Assembly (NCBI RefSeq): GCF_900095445.1
Contig: NZ_FMJL01000016.1
Span: 1 to 64,000, forward strand
From: Clostridium sp. N3C
GTDB taxonomy: Bacteria; Bacillota; Clostridia; Clostridiales; Clostridiaceae
Length of the DNA: 64,000 nt
Direction of reading: 5' to 3'
Below, one piece after another: positions 7,993-17,652 of the stretch (its first letter is position 1; every line of letters begins with the position of its first letter). The notes below the pieces were generated by a model. The model made no database searches and was not told the origin of the DNA. It worked only from the letters and a program-made list of their open reading frames with translations. The position numbers and the translations under genes are program-made.

Positions 7993-8484
7993 TTAATAGA
8001 TGCTTACTACAATATTAGCCTTCTTCGCCAAAGCTTTCTTATAGAAATTAAGCAAGTTAGTATATTCCTGAATCAATTCATCACATAAGCTATCTTTTTC
8101 ATTATCATCCCATATAGCAGGATAAATTTCTGACTCTCTTAATTTTGAAGTGTCAAAGTTACTTCTTAATTCAATAACATCTACCTTCTCTAATGCCTTA
8201 ACAATATGGTTCAAATCTTCTGTTTCAATGTAAGTAATAAAGTCTGCATCCTCATCATTAAACAAGGTTACTCCAACAATTGCTTCGCTGAGTCTGTGCC
8301 CTTCAATAGGTTGACAAGCTGACTTGCCTGTCAGTATGAAGTGTAATCCATCCCATAGTTTGTCTATGTCGTAAACCTCATTTTCCTCACATAATTTCTC
8401 AAGGCTTTCAATTAAGTCATCATTTTCTAAGCCTATTAGACTGTCTAATGTTGATTTGTCTACCATCATATATTGACCTAACAT
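7993..8484 (-). CDS. DUF1877 (YfbM-like) protein
   Basis: About 163 residues. It matches the YfbM/DUF1877 family along its length: KLWDGLHFILTGKSA near 43, SEAIVGVTLFNDED near 66, SEIYPAIWDD near 117. Function is unknown; the family is often found next to toxin-immunity genes. Family members usually begin MGMIG. Here the matching codons are ATT GGT ATG TTA GGT, and AGGAGG lies exactly 10 bases before that ATT (8488-8490), but 16 bases before the first ATG (8482-8484). Initiation at ATT, as in infC, is plausible. The coordinates given use the ATG. Confidence 0.8.
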   Translation of the reverse strand: MLGQYMMVDKSTLDSLIGLENDDLIESLEKLCEENEVYDIDKLWDGLHFILTGKSACQPIEGHRLSEAIVGVTLFNDEDADFITYIETEDLNHIVKALEKVDVIELRSNFDTSKLRESEIYPAIWDDNEKDSLCDELIQEYTNLLNFYKKALAKKANIVVSIY

Positions 8485-8538
8485 ACCAATTGTATAAGTA
8501 CCTCCTATATTATTGATTTTCTTTATATGTTATAACAT

Positions 8539-8721
8539 CTAAAACAAGCCAGAGATTAATATAAAATAATCTCTGGCCTGTGCTTGATGTCTTTGGTATT
8601 TAATTTGTTTTTCTATAAAAACATCCCTAAGCTTTTTTACAGTTTCTATATCTATCTCTTCACCCCTAGAGGTCTTTGCTTTTACATCTATTACACTAGT
8701 TTTGTCATTAATAGTAAGCAT
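8539..8721 (-). pseudogene. Fragment of an Rpn/PD-(D/E)XK-type nuclease-transposase gene
   Basis: The first 26 residues contain SVIDVKAKTSRGEEIDIE, which is the nuclease core strand pair of the Rpn-family recombination-promoting nuclease / putative transposase. The rest of that 250-300 residue family is missing, and the remaining 34 residues do not align with the expected continuation. There is no ribosome site. I read it as a deletion remnant. Identification rests on one motif. Confidence 0.5.
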
Positions 8722-8861
8722 CTAAGATAGCCCAAGGAATCCATAAAAAGGGTTCCTTATCTTCAGTCTCTTCATTTTTACTCAAAATAGTACTTATATC
8801 AGGGAAGAAATCACATATGAAACTGCTAGCAGATAAAATTCCATATAGTCACCAACATTCT
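8722..8861. other. Degenerate sequence between gene remnants
   Basis: A minus-strand open stretch (including FLWIPWAILDAYY) runs into the Rpn-like fragment but has no start and no recognised family. It is probably part of a decayed gene patch between 8.5 and 9.1 kb. Confidence 0.35.
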
Positions 8862-9074
8862 TTAAGATATTTCCATCCAATACCTCTGAACTATCTCGCC
8901 ATCCTGACAAACCTCATTTTCTAATATTCCACCATTACTCTTAATAGTGCCAGCAGAAGCAAGATTAGTCTTATCGCAGGTAATAAGCACTTTATTTAGT
9001 CCTAGCTTTTTTGCTATGGGTAAGGCAATAGAAAGCATCTTGCCTCCATAGCCCTTGTCACTAGAAAGTTCAGC
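8862..9074 (-). pseudogene. C-terminal remnant of a GNAT acetyltransferase
   Basis: The frame encodes the second half of a GNAT fold: the acetyl-CoA loop region GYGGKMLSIALPIAKKLGL, then KVLITCDKTN and SNGGILENEV, and the family-like end IVQRYWMEIS followed by a stop. Upstream it runs into an in-frame TGA and no start or first half is present. It is clearly a truncated gene; the substrate is unknown. Confidence 0.75.
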
Positions 9075-9115
9075 TCAATTTTTCATTAATTCTGTATACT
9101 CTAAGTTGTTTCTTC

Positions 9116-9673
9116 TTATAGCTCTTTTATTTTAGATACTATTTTGCTATATATCTTCTTCATGTGTGACTCATTAGACCAAGCGTTTATCTCATCCAAG
9201 GGAATCCACATGACGCCGCTATTTTCATCAGGCTTTATTGTAAGCTGATCATTTTCGTCAGCCTCAATTAAATATGCCGCTGATATGTGTAGATGGGGTG
9301 CAACGTACTTTCCTTTTTTAACATGGCCTAATACGGGGATAAGATCTAGTGAAAAAATATCCTCCAGTATTGGGCGAAGATTGATGACCCCGGTTTCTTC
9401 TCTTGCTTCTTTTAGTGCAACTTTTAGAAGATCTTCTTCGCCATCGGCGTGGCCGCCGGTCCAAGCCCAGGAGTTATAGATGTTATGATGTATCATCAAG
9501 GTCTTATGTCTATTTTTATTAATAATAAAGGCGGAGCTTGTCATATGCACCAATTCATTAGACCTTGTTAACATATCGCTGAAGATGTAGCTATATTTTA
9601 AGGTAAGCTCCTTATCTTTTGCTTCCTGTTCGTTATAAGGGGTGTATCTTTTTATTGCTTCAAGCCAGTTCAT
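9116..9673 (-). CDS. Nudix hydrolase
   Basis: A 185-residue Nudix protein with a complete box: GGHADGEEDLLKVALKEARE continuing ETGV (about residues 73-96). It hydrolyses a nucleoside diphosphate linked to another group using Mg2+; the substrate cannot be told from sequence. Of the three close in-frame ATGs I chose the last (9671-9673), which lies nine bases after AAGGGA; the first would touch the ribosome site. It follows the GNAT gene by about 50 bases and may be cotranscribed with it. Confidence 0.85.
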   Translation of the reverse strand: MNWLEAIKRYTPYNEQEAKDKELTLKYSYIFSDMLTRSNELVHMTSSAFIINKNRHKTLMIHHNIYNSWAWTGGHADGEEDLLKVALKEAREETGVINLRPILEDIFSLDLIPVLGHVKKGKYVAPHLHISAAYLIEADENDQLTIKPDENSGVMWIPLDEINAWSNESHMKKIYSKIVSKIKEL

Positions 9674-9723
9674 TAGCATCATTCCCTTCTGTGAAATAAG
9701 TTTAACCTATAGGACTGCAACTA

Positions 9724-10209
9724 TTATAATATTAATTGATAGGTAACAATATCTAAAAATCTGCCGAACTTGTATCCTACCTCTTTCACACATCCACAAT
9801 AGGTAAAGCCAAATTTTTCGTGAAACTTACAGCTCACTTCATTATCAGCAGTTATTACTGATATAACAGTATGAAGTTTTTTATTTTCCCTAGCAAGCTT
9901 AAGAATGGCTTTCATTAGCTCTGATCCTATTCCTCTACCTTGGTAGTCCTTGTGAATATAGATGGAAAGCTCCACGCTGCTATCATAGGCCTTCTTGGGA
10001 CGGTAGGGGGACAAAGAGGCATAACCTACTACTCGTCCCTCTGTTTCGTAGACAATAATAGGATGATTTTCTCCATGGTCATTAAACCACTGAGTTCTAT
10101 CCTCTAAGGTTTTAGGTTCTAAATCAAAGGTAGCGATGCCATTTAGTATTTCCTCATTATAAATTTCTAATATAAAAGGAAGATCTTCCTTTACTGCAAA
10201 TCTTATCAT
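9724..10209 (-). CDS. GNAT acetyltransferase, phosphinothricin-acetyltransferase-like
   Basis: A 161-residue GNAT enzyme resembling the Pat/YwnH group. EIYNEEILNGIATFDLEPKT (about 15-34) is characteristic. The acetyl-CoA loop is YQGRGIGSELM (about 92-102), followed by VITADNEVSCKFHEKFGF. Members N-acetylate amino-acid-like substrates such as phosphinothricin or methionine sulfoximine. GGAGG lies eight bases before the ATG. First of a possible pair with the Nudix gene. Confidence 0.8.
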   Translation of the reverse strand: MIRFAVKEDLPFILEIYNEEILNGIATFDLEPKTLEDRTQWFNDHGENHPIIVYETEGRVVGYASLSPYRPKKAYDSSVELSIYIHKDYQGRGIGSELMKAILKLARENKKLHTVISVITADNEVSCKFHEKFGFTYCGCVKEVGYKFGRFLDIVTYQLIL

Positions 10210-10323
10210 AGGTCATTCCTCCAAAATCTTTTTTAAAATAGGTCGTTTTTATTTATAGCATATGTTGATACATTCGGTATAACTTCCTAAATACAACGTT
10301 CCTTTTTAAGTTCATTTCAGTTT

Positions 10324-11064
10324 TTATATAATTGCCACTATCATCAAAATTATAGAAATGACAGGGCACACGTACCAGCATATCCTCTGCATAAAGGTAT
10401 AAAAATCTGAAGGCTCAGGTTTTTCCACAGTCCACATATATCTAAGTGTAAAGAAGAATAAGGGGAATTTTATATCTATAAGGATAATAGTAAGAATAAT
10501 GAGGGCAATTAATAAAATATAAAAATTTCCCTTACGGCTATCCACAGTAGAGGTTGCAAAATCCGTAGTAGTGCTTATGGATACTTTATAATTTGCTATA
10601 AATGGATTTTGACCTTCTACTACAGGATTTAAATAACCTTCAAAAACAGGATTTTTATTCTCGTCTAAAAGTATTTGACTATCCTTATCATAGTAACCTC
10701 CGGTAAAAACAAGGTTGCCAGCTTCGTCCTTTATGTTTTCGATAGTAAGAAGGGAGTCATTATTGTCTATGCTATCATTTTTAAAGTTGATAGTATATTC
10801 TTTTTTTATATTGTTAGGAAGCTCATAAATTACCTCTACACTTTTAGGAGAAGATGAAAGCTCCTTTACAGTAATTTTAATATCTCCATATTTATTTGAA
10901 CCAATATATTGGATTTGAGAATGAGAAGTTTCTTTTTTTAGAAAGGTATCTTCAAAGTAAGCGCCAGTAGTGAAAAAAATCTTTAAATAAAAAGCTAACA
11001 AGGCTAGTACAATCACAGATAATAGAATTTTTATGGGTATACTTTTGGAAATAACATTTTTCAT
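10324..11064 (-). CDS. Membrane protein of unknown function (possibly DUF6199-like)
   Basis: A 246-residue protein with one N-terminal membrane segment (about 10-28), an extracytoplasmic beta-rich domain of about 140 residues, and two C-terminal membrane segments. The motif RYMWTVEKPEPSDFYTFMQR between them resembles DUF6199, but that assignment is tentative. The start is the ATG at 11062-11064, nine bases after GGAGG; the longer frame upstream has no ribosome site. No recognisable partner is nearby. Confidence 0.65.
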   Translation of the reverse strand: MKNVISKSIPIKILLSVIVLALLAFYLKIFFTTGAYFEDTFLKKETSHSQIQYIGSNKYGDIKITVKELSSSPKSVEVIYELPNNIKKEYTINFKNDSIDNNDSLLTIENIKDEAGNLVFTGGYYDKDSQILLDENKNPVFEGYLNPVVEGQNPFIANYKVSISTTTDFATSTVDSRKGNFYILLIALIILTIILIDIKFPLFFFTLRYMWTVEKPEPSDFYTFMQRICWYVCPVISIILMIVAII

Positions 11065-11372
11065 AATCATTTTCCTCCGATTATAATTGGGCTGCCACAT
11101 AAGTTTTGAAATTTGCATACCTTGTGACAGCTCAAAGATAATGTTCTTGTTTTTTCTATAAATTACTATAATTATATATTAAACATAAGCTTGTCACAAT
11201 GGATAAAAAAGCTTGAGAATAAAAATTACCTTCCCATAATTAAATATTTGCTTGCTATGAATATAAGCTAAATTTTATGTAAAGAATTGAGGTTTACCCA
11301 TAGAATTTTTATTAAATAAAACGTATCATTATAGTATAGAATTTTGTTAGTGAAGGCTAATTTGTTCAAAGG

Positions 11373-11409
11373 AAAGGGGGGCAGCCTAGATAGGCTGTTG
11401 ATAGTTATG
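11373..11409 (+). promoter_or_regulatory. Split ribosome-binding site of sbcD with an internal hairpin
   Basis: The purine-rich AAAGGGGGG (11373-11381) is 25 bases from the sbcD ATG (11407). The gap contains a perfect 6-bp hairpin, CAGCCT / AGGCTG (11382-11397). When folded this would leave an effective spacing of nine bases. Confidence 0.5.
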
Positions 11410-12654
11410 AGAATAATGCACACATCTGATTGGCATCTTGGGAAAAACTTAGAGGGGACAAAGAACAGTAGGCTAGATGAACAGGAGAAGTTTCTAGCTG
11501 AGTTTGTAGATATAGTAGAGAAAAGCAATATAGATATGGTAATAATAGCCGGTGATATATACGATAACAGTAATCCGCCAGCAATGGCAGAGAAGCTTTT
11601 TTATGAGACTTTAAAGAAGTTATCTAACGGTGGAAACAGGGCAGTGTTAGTTATTGCCGGTAATCATGATAATCCTGAAAGGCTTATTGCTGCTGCACCC
11701 TTAGCTTCTGAGCAAGGGGTTATGATGCTTGGAACCCCTAAGTCTGTAGTAGAACCGGGTAGATACGGAAACTTTGAGGTAGTTGCTTCTGGAGAAGGAT
11801 GGCTGGAGGTTCATTTAAAAGGTGAAAAGGTAGTAATCATTGCCTTGCCCTATCCTAGTGAGAAGCGCTTAAATGAAGTATTTATTGAAAAGGATTCAGA
11901 TGAAGAGAGAAAGAATAGCTATTCAGAAAGAATAGGTCAGCTTTTTGAAAGTTTAAGCTCTAATTACAGAGAAGATACAATAAACATTGCCGTTTCCCAT
12001 ATTTACGTTATGGGTAGCGATAGAAGTGACTCAGAAAGACAGATTGAGTTAGGAGGATCTTTAGCAGTAGAGCCTTCAGCCCTTCCTAAGAAGGCTCAAT
12101 ATATAGCTTTAGGCCATCTTCATAGACCTCAAAGAATTAGAGGTACTAACCTAAAGGCGTATTATGCTGGATCTCCTATTCAGTATAGTAAGAGTGAAGT
12201 AGGCTACAGTAAGTCTGTGAATGTTGTAGAGCTAAAGGCAGGCTCTGAAGCTGTAGTGGAGGAAGTATATCTTAGCAATTATAAACCAATTGAAATATGG
12301 AAGTGTAAAAGTATTGATGAGGCTCTTGAAAGATGCAAGGAAAATAGTGAGCGAGATATATGGGTTTACTTAGAGATAGAGACCGATGAATATATTTCAC
12401 AGGAATATATCAAGCTTATGAATGAGTATAGAAAGGACATTGTGGAGATCGTTCCTAAAATCCGTGGATTAGATCAGGAGGAAGAAGAATTCCAGAGTAT
12501 AAGTGATAAGAGCATAACAGAGCTCTTTAGAGACTTTTACATTTCTCAGCGTGGAGTGGAGCCAAGGGAAGAGCTTATGGAAGTTTTTGCTGAGCTCGCC
12601 TATGAGGGAGAAGATCTTGGTGAGGAAGAGGATGAAAGGCTGGTGGAAGAATAA
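11407..12654 (+). CDS. sbcD: Exonuclease SbcCD, nuclease subunit D
   Basis: A calcineurin-like metallophosphoesterase of the Mre11/SbcD family, 415 residues. Motifs in order: SDWHLGK (7-13), GDIYDNSNPP (from 49), GNHDNPERL (from 85), SHIYVMGSD (about 197) and GHLHRP (from 236). With SbcC it forms an Mn2+-dependent nuclease that cuts DNA hairpins and double-strand ends. I use ATG 11407, which gives the canonical MRIMHTSDWHLG start, although its ribosome site is unusually placed (see the separate entry). TTG 11398 is an alternative. The stop overlaps the sbcC start (TAATG). Confidence 0.93.
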   Translation: MRIMHTSDWHLGKNLEGTKNSRLDEQEKFLAEFVDIVEKSNIDMVIIAGDIYDNSNPPAMAEKLFYETLKKLSNGGNRAVLVIAGNHDNPERLIAAAPLASEQGVMMLGTPKSVVEPGRYGNFEVVASGEGWLEVHLKGEKVVIIALPYPSEKRLNEVFIEKDSDEERKNSYSERIGQLFESLSSNYREDTINIAVSHIYVMGSDRSDSERQIELGGSLAVEPSALPKKAQYIALGHLHRPQRIRGTNLKAYYAGSPIQYSKSEVGYSKSVNVVELKAGSEAVVEEVYLSNYKPIEIWKCKSIDEALERCKENSERDIWVYLEIETDEYISQEYIKLMNEYRKDIVEIVPKIRGLDQEEEEFQSISDKSITELFRDFYISQRGVEPREELMEVFAELAYEGEDLGEEEDERLVEE

Positions 12655-15600
12655 TGAAGCCAATAAAACTTATTATAAAGGGTTTAAATAGCTTTATAGA
12701 AGAACAGATTGTAGATTTTAAAAGGCTTACGGATAAAGGACTTTTTGGTATATTTGGACCTACCGGTAGCGGAAAGTCCACCATACTAGATGCGATGACC
12801 ATAGCCCTTTATGGAAATATAGCTAGAGAAGCTAAGGAATTTATAAATACCAATTGCGACTCTCTATCTGTAAGTTATGAATTTGAAATCTTACATTCTG
12901 GACAAAGAAAGACCTATTGTGCAGAAAGAGTAATCACTAGGGATAAAATTGGAAATTATAAATCTAAGCATGTAATTTTAAAAGAATACAAAGGCGGTAA
13001 ATGGTTGCCTGTAGCAGAAAAAGCTAGAGAGGTTAATGAAAGCATAGAAAATATATTAGGATTAACGGCGGAAGATTTTACCCGTTCTGTAGTACTGCCC
13101 CAAGGAAAGTTTAATGAATTTTTGAAACTGACCGGTAAGGACAGGCGAAATATGCTAGAGAGGCTCTTTGGTCTAGAGCGTTTTGGCCGACAATTGGGTA
13201 ATAGAATAAAGGATAAAAGAAAGACTATTAACGACAGGCTCAATCTAGTTATTGGAAGGGCTAGAACCTATGAAGATCAAGGTATAAGTGAAGATAAGTA
13301 TAAGGAGCTTAAGCAGTATTTTAACCTTTTAGCTAATAGGGCAGAAGAAATTAAAAGAGAAAAGGATAATTTAGACAGGCAGTATGAGTTAAATAAGAAT
13401 TTGTGGGAATTGCAACAGGAGCTTATAGAGTACGAAAATAAATATCAGCAACTAATAAGGCTGGAACCGGAAATAGAGGCTAGAAGAATGAAGCTAAAAG
13501 CCTCTCAAAATGCTTGGAAGGTTAAACCTTTCTTAGAGGCGGTGAAGGACACAGAAGAGAAGATTAGAGCCTGTAAGCTAGAAATAGAAAATCTTAATAA
13601 AAAGTTACAGCTTAGCAGTGAACAGCTTTTGAAAAAGGAGTCAGAGTATAAGATTATATTAGAGCAAAGGGAAAAGGAGCTACCTAGGCTGATTCAAAAG
13701 GAAACTAATCTTGTGGCAGCCTTAGAAAGGGTTAATAGGTTAAAGGATATTCAGGCTGAGAGACAAGTTTTATTAAAGCAATATAAGGAAAGAAAAGCCC
13801 TTCTTGATCAAGTTATCAAAAACTCAGAAACTGTTACTAATAAGCTTGCTAAAATACAAGATGAAAAGGTAGCGGTGGAAAAGAGGCTAGAAGAGATAGT
13901 AGTGGATCCCTCCTATCGTGATGACATAAATAGATTAGCGGTTTTTAAAGAAGAAGCTATAAAATTAAAGTCTTCTATTCAAGATTTAAAAGATAGGCAG
14001 GCAAAGAGAAATGAACTTATAGTTAAGCTTGAAAAGGACCTAAAGGAAGTTAAGCTTTTAAAAGAAAAGAAGTTTGGAGAAATTGCAATAACAGAAGAAA
14101 AGTTAACTAAAATTACAAAGCTACCACCGCCAAATAATAATGTCTTATTTGAAAAAAAAGATTCTATATTTAAATTAGAAAAGCTAATTGGAGAGCTAAA
14201 GACTTTTAATGAAAATAAGGAGCAAATGATAGCGGAGTTAGAGGAAATTGATAAGAAGATTCAGGTATTAAATAATAATCAGCAGCAACTTACTGGTGAG
14301 CTTAAAGAGCTCCTTGAAAAGCTGCAGTTAGTAGAAAGGGAAATCGAGGAATCTCAAAAAAGCCATATTGCCTATAAGTTGGCAGAGGAATTAAAAGAAG
14401 GGGAAGCCTGTCCGGTATGTGGTTCCATTCATCATCCTTCTCCTGCACTTCAATACAGTGATGAGCTATCAGAGAAGATACAACTAAAGGAAGAACTAAT
14501 TAAGAAGGAAAAGGATCTGGAGGATAATATAAGGAAGATTGAAGTAGACAAGGAGCTGCTGCAGAAAAACCGTGAGTATATAGCTGCTTATCTAGAACCA
14601 TTAGAAGCTCAATATAAGGGTTTAGAGTTAGAGAAGGTAATTGAGGAAAAGGCCAAGTTAGAAAAAGAATTTATTAGCTTAACGGAAACTATAGAACGAT
14701 GGAATAAGGAAAAAGAAGATCTGGAGAAAAATTTATCCTTAGAAAAGGAAAGTAAGGTTAATATAGAGCAAAGAGAGCTTGTGCTTATAGAAAAGCTAAA
14801 GGCAGAAAAGGCTGCTTATGATGAAACAAATATAGATATAGAAAATAATGAAAATAAGCTAAAACCAGTGATGGAGGAAGTTGAAAACTTAAAAAGACTC
14901 CATAACATTGAAGATGTGGCCCTTGCACAAAAACAGCTAAAGGAAAAGGAAAAAGAGGGTCGAGAGCTACAGCAGAGGCTTAAGTTTATAAATGAGGAAA
15001 TAGATAAGCTTAACAAGCAAAAGGAGGAGCTTGTAAAAAGCAAATCCACTTTAGAAGTAGAAATAGTTAAAATTACAGAAAGTGGCAAAGAAAAAAAGGC
15101 TGTAATAGACAGGGAAACAGAATATATTAAGCAACTGTCTGAAGGCAAAGAGGTTACCAGCTATCTAGAAGAAGTACGCCTTGAAAAGACAAGGTTAATA
15201 GAGTATGAAGGTAAACTAAAGGATGCTCTTGAAAAGACCAAAGAAGAAAATAGAAGCCTTAATGATAGTGTTATTAAAGCAACCACTACAAATAATTCGC
15301 TAATGCAACAATTGGCCCAGCAGAAGGAAAGATTATCACAGCAACTTAAGCTCAATGAATTTAATAGTAGTGAGGAAGTTGAAAAAAGCATTCTTCCTGA
15401 AGAAGTTATGAAGGGTGAAGAAATGCAAATAACAGCCTTTGATAATAATAAAAACAACTTAAAGGCTAATATAGACAGAATAAGTGAAAAAATTGGTAAT
15501 TCAAGAATTGAAGAGCAGCAGTGGCAGCAGCTTATTGATAAAAGGGAAGAGGTAAATAAGGCCTTTGAAAATAATATTAAGGAAAGAGCAGAAATAGCTC

Positions 15601-16187
15601 ATAGAATAAAGGAAATGGAAGTTAATCTAGCAGAATACAATGAACTGTTAAAGCAGAAAAGGGAATTAGATCATATTAGCAGCAATGTGGAAGATATAGC
15701 TAAGCTAATAGAAGGCAATAAGTTTGTAGAATTTGTTGCACTTAACCAGCTGAAATATATATGTATTGAAGCTTCAAAAAGATTGAAAGATATTACTTCC
15801 GGTAGATATGCACTAGAAATAGACAGCGCAGGAAACTTTGTAATGAGAGATGACTTTAATGGAGGAAGTCGAAGAGCTACTGGAACTCTTTCAGGGGGAG
15901 AAACCTTCTTAACTTCTCTATGTCTAGCCTTAGCCTTATCCTCACAAATACAGCTAAAGGGAAGTGCCCCCTTAGAATTCTTCTTCCTAGATGAAGGCTT
16001 TGGAACCTTGGACAATGATCTTTTAGATACAGTTATGGACTCCCTTGAAAGATTGTATTCTGATAGACTATCTGTAGGAATAATAAGCCATGTAGAGGAG
16101 ATAAAAAACAGGGTGCCAATAAGGCTTATGGTAGAACCAGCACAACATGGTATAAAGGGTAGCGAGGTAAAAATTGAATTAAACTAA
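12654..16187 (+). CDS. sbcC: Exonuclease SbcCD, ATPase subunit C
   Basis: A 1177-residue Rad50-type SMC-like ATPase. Walker A is GPTGSGKST (35-43). Two long coiled coils flank the zinc hook CPVCGSIHHP (about 586-595). The ABC signature LSGGETFLTSL is near 1079 and Walker B FFLDEGFGTLD near 1108. It binds DNA ends and drives the SbcD nuclease. Coupled to sbcD by a one-base overlap. The length is normal for clostridial SbcC. Confidence 0.95.
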   Translation: MKPIKLIIKGLNSFIEEQIVDFKRLTDKGLFGIFGPTGSGKSTILDAMTIALYGNIAREAKEFINTNCDSLSVSYEFEILHSGQRKTYCAERVITRDKIGNYKSKHVILKEYKGGKWLPVAEKAREVNESIENILGLTAEDFTRSVVLPQGKFNEFLKLTGKDRRNMLERLFGLERFGRQLGNRIKDKRKTINDRLNLVIGRARTYEDQGISEDKYKELKQYFNLLANRAEEIKREKDNLDRQYELNKNLWELQQELIEYENKYQQLIRLEPEIEARRMKLKASQNAWKVKPFLEAVKDTEEKIRACKLEIENLNKKLQLSSEQLLKKESEYKIILEQREKELPRLIQKETNLVAALERVNRLKDIQAERQVLLKQYKERKALLDQVIKNSETVTNKLAKIQDEKVAVEKRLEEIVVDPSYRDDINRLAVFKEEAIKLKSSIQDLKDRQAKRNELIVKLEKDLKEVKLLKEKKFGEIAITEEKLTKITKLPPPNNNVLFEKKDSIFKLEKLIGELKTFNENKEQMIAELEEIDKKIQVLNNNQQQLTGELKELLEKLQLVEREIEESQKSHIAYKLAEELKEGEACPVCGSIHHPSPALQYSDELSEKIQLKEELIKKEKDLEDNIRKIEVDKELLQKNREYIAAYLEPLEAQYKGLELEKVIEEKAKLEKEFISLTETIERWNKEKEDLEKNLSLEKESKVNIEQRELVLIEKLKAEKAAYDETNIDIENNENKLKPVMEEVENLKRLHNIEDVALAQKQLKEKEKEGRELQQRLKFINEEIDKLNKQKEELVKSKSTLEVEIVKITESGKEKKAVIDRETEYIKQLSEGKEVTSYLEEVRLEKTRLIEYEGKLKDALEKTKEENRSLNDSVIKATTTNNSLMQQLAQQKERLSQQLKLNEFNSSEEVEKSILPEEVMKGEEMQITAFDNNKNNLKANIDRISEKIGNSRIEEQQWQQLIDKREEVNKAFENNIKERAEIAHRIKEMEVNLAEYNELLKQKRELDHISSNVEDIAKLIEGNKFVEFVALNQLKYICIEASKRLKDITSGRYALEIDSAGNFVMRDDFNGGSRRATGTLSGGETFLTSLCLALALSSQIQLKGSAPLEFFFLDEGFGTLDNDLLDTVMDSLERLYSDRLSVGIISHVEEIKNRVPIRLMVEPAQHGIKGSEVKIELN

Positions 16188-16305
16188 AATAAAAATATTA
16201 CAAAAAATAGCAATATTTGGAAGGAATTCTTCAACATATGTAGAATATATAGAGCTGTTGGTAAAAATAGGATATAATATCTATATATTATGGTGAGGTA
16301 TTCCA

Positions 16306-17532
16306 ATGGAAATAATGAAGAACTACAAGAATATTTTTAATTTAGTTAGTGACAGTGTATATATAAGAAAGAAGGATACAATTATCTTTTCTAATAGTGC
16401 TGCTTCGAAAATACTTTCAGGCAGTAGCAATAATAATTTACAGGGAGTAAATATCAACAAACTCATAAGGCCTATGGGAGAATATGTACAGACCTATGAG
16501 AAATTTCTAGAAAAAATTGAAGAGGGGGAAGAGGTAAAGTCTGTTTACCTAAAAGTTATTAGATCTTATGATGGAAAAGTGCTAGATATAGAGCTTTCCG
16601 GAAAGAAGATAATCTATTACGATGAAGAGGCCTATCTTCAAATAATTAAAAATGTATCAGAAAAGCTTCAGGCTCAGAGATACATGGAAGAATATAAAAG
16701 GAGCCAAAAGCTTCTTAAAGAAGTAAAGAATACGGAAAGAGCTCAAAGGGACTTTTTCACAAACCTATCCCATGAGCTCAGAACTCCCTTAAATGTAATT
16801 ATGGGGATAGTGCAATTACAGGAACAAGCCTGTAAAGCAGAGGATCTTAGTATCCTAAAAGATAGCTATAAAAAATATAATGAAGTAATAAGACAAAACT
16901 GCTACAGGCTCCTTAAGATGATTAATAATGTATTAGATATAACAAAAATAGAAGCAGGTTATTTAAAATTAAATCTAGAGAATAGGGACATTGTAAGCAC
17001 TGTGGAAAACATTACCATGTCTGTAGTTGACTATGCAAAGCTTAGAGGAATTAATATAATCTTTGACACGGACACAGAGGAAAAAATCATGGCCTTTGAT
17101 GCAGACTACATGGAGCGAATAATCCTCAATCTGTTGTCCAATGCTATAAAATTTACCCCTGCAGGTAAGAATATATATGTAACTATTAAGGATTTAATAG
17201 ATACCATAATAATATCTGTGAGGGATGAAGGAGAAGGCATTCCACAAGACAAACAGGAAGTTATATTCAATAGATTTATTCAAGCCAGCAGCGATGATAA
17301 AAAAAGAAGAAATGGCACTGGTATAGGCCTATCCTTAGTTAAGTCCTTAGTAGAACTACATCAAGGTGCGGTAAAACTAAGTAGTAAAGAAGGAAAGGGC
17401 AGTGAATTTATAATATACCTGCCCTATACTCTAGTAGAAGAAAAAATGGAAGAGGTCAGTGCTGAAAATCTACAAGACAATAAAGAGCAGATATCCATAG
17501 AATTTTCCGACATATACGATTTAGATAGCTAA
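16306..17532 (+). CDS. Orphan PAS sensor histidine kinase
   Basis: A 408-residue cytoplasmic kinase with no membrane segment. The PAS domain spans about 10-120. The HisKA box is NLSHELRTPLNVI with the phospho-His near 155. The HATPase follows, with NLLSNAIKF (about 268), DEGEGIP (about 308) and GTGIGLSLVKSL (about 342). No response regulator is adjacent. Its C-terminal tail QISIEFSDIYDL is shared with the second orphan kinase at 40.2-42.3 kb. Orphan kinases of Clostridia often feed Spo0A; that link is inferred. The gene has its own start some 120 bases after sbcC. Confidence 0.88.
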   Translation: MEIMKNYKNIFNLVSDSVYIRKKDTIIFSNSAASKILSGSSNNNLQGVNINKLIRPMGEYVQTYEKFLEKIEEGEEVKSVYLKVIRSYDGKVLDIELSGKKIIYYDEEAYLQIIKNVSEKLQAQRYMEEYKRSQKLLKEVKNTERAQRDFFTNLSHELRTPLNVIMGIVQLQEQACKAEDLSILKDSYKKYNEVIRQNCYRLLKMINNVLDITKIEAGYLKLNLENRDIVSTVENITMSVVDYAKLRGINIIFDTDTEEKIMAFDADYMERIILNLLSNAIKFTPAGKNIYVTIKDLIDTIIISVRDEGEGIPQDKQEVIFNRFIQASSDDKKRRNGTGIGLSLVKSLVELHQGAVKLSSKEGKGSEFIIYLPYTLVEEKMEEVSAENLQDNKEQISIEFSDIYDLDS

Positions 17533-17608
17533 CGCAAGAACAATTGAGAAGCAGCAACTATGGAAAAGAATATGCCATAATTATGTCTCATTTACCATTC
17601 GAAATTAT

Positions 17609-17637
17609 TTGCAATTTTAAAAATCTTGTGCTATATT
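17609..17637 (+). promoter_or_regulatory. tRNA-Arg promoter
   Basis: TTGCAA, 17 bases, TATATT, ending 15 bases before the mature tRNA. Confidence 0.65.
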
Positions 17638-17652
17638 ATTAGTGTCATTTAT

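Noticed and set aside
12469..16015. Several antisense ORFs within sbcD and sbcC
   Set aside because: They mirror the coding strand of well-supported genes, have Ser/Leu/Phe-rich low-complexity content and no ribosome sites.
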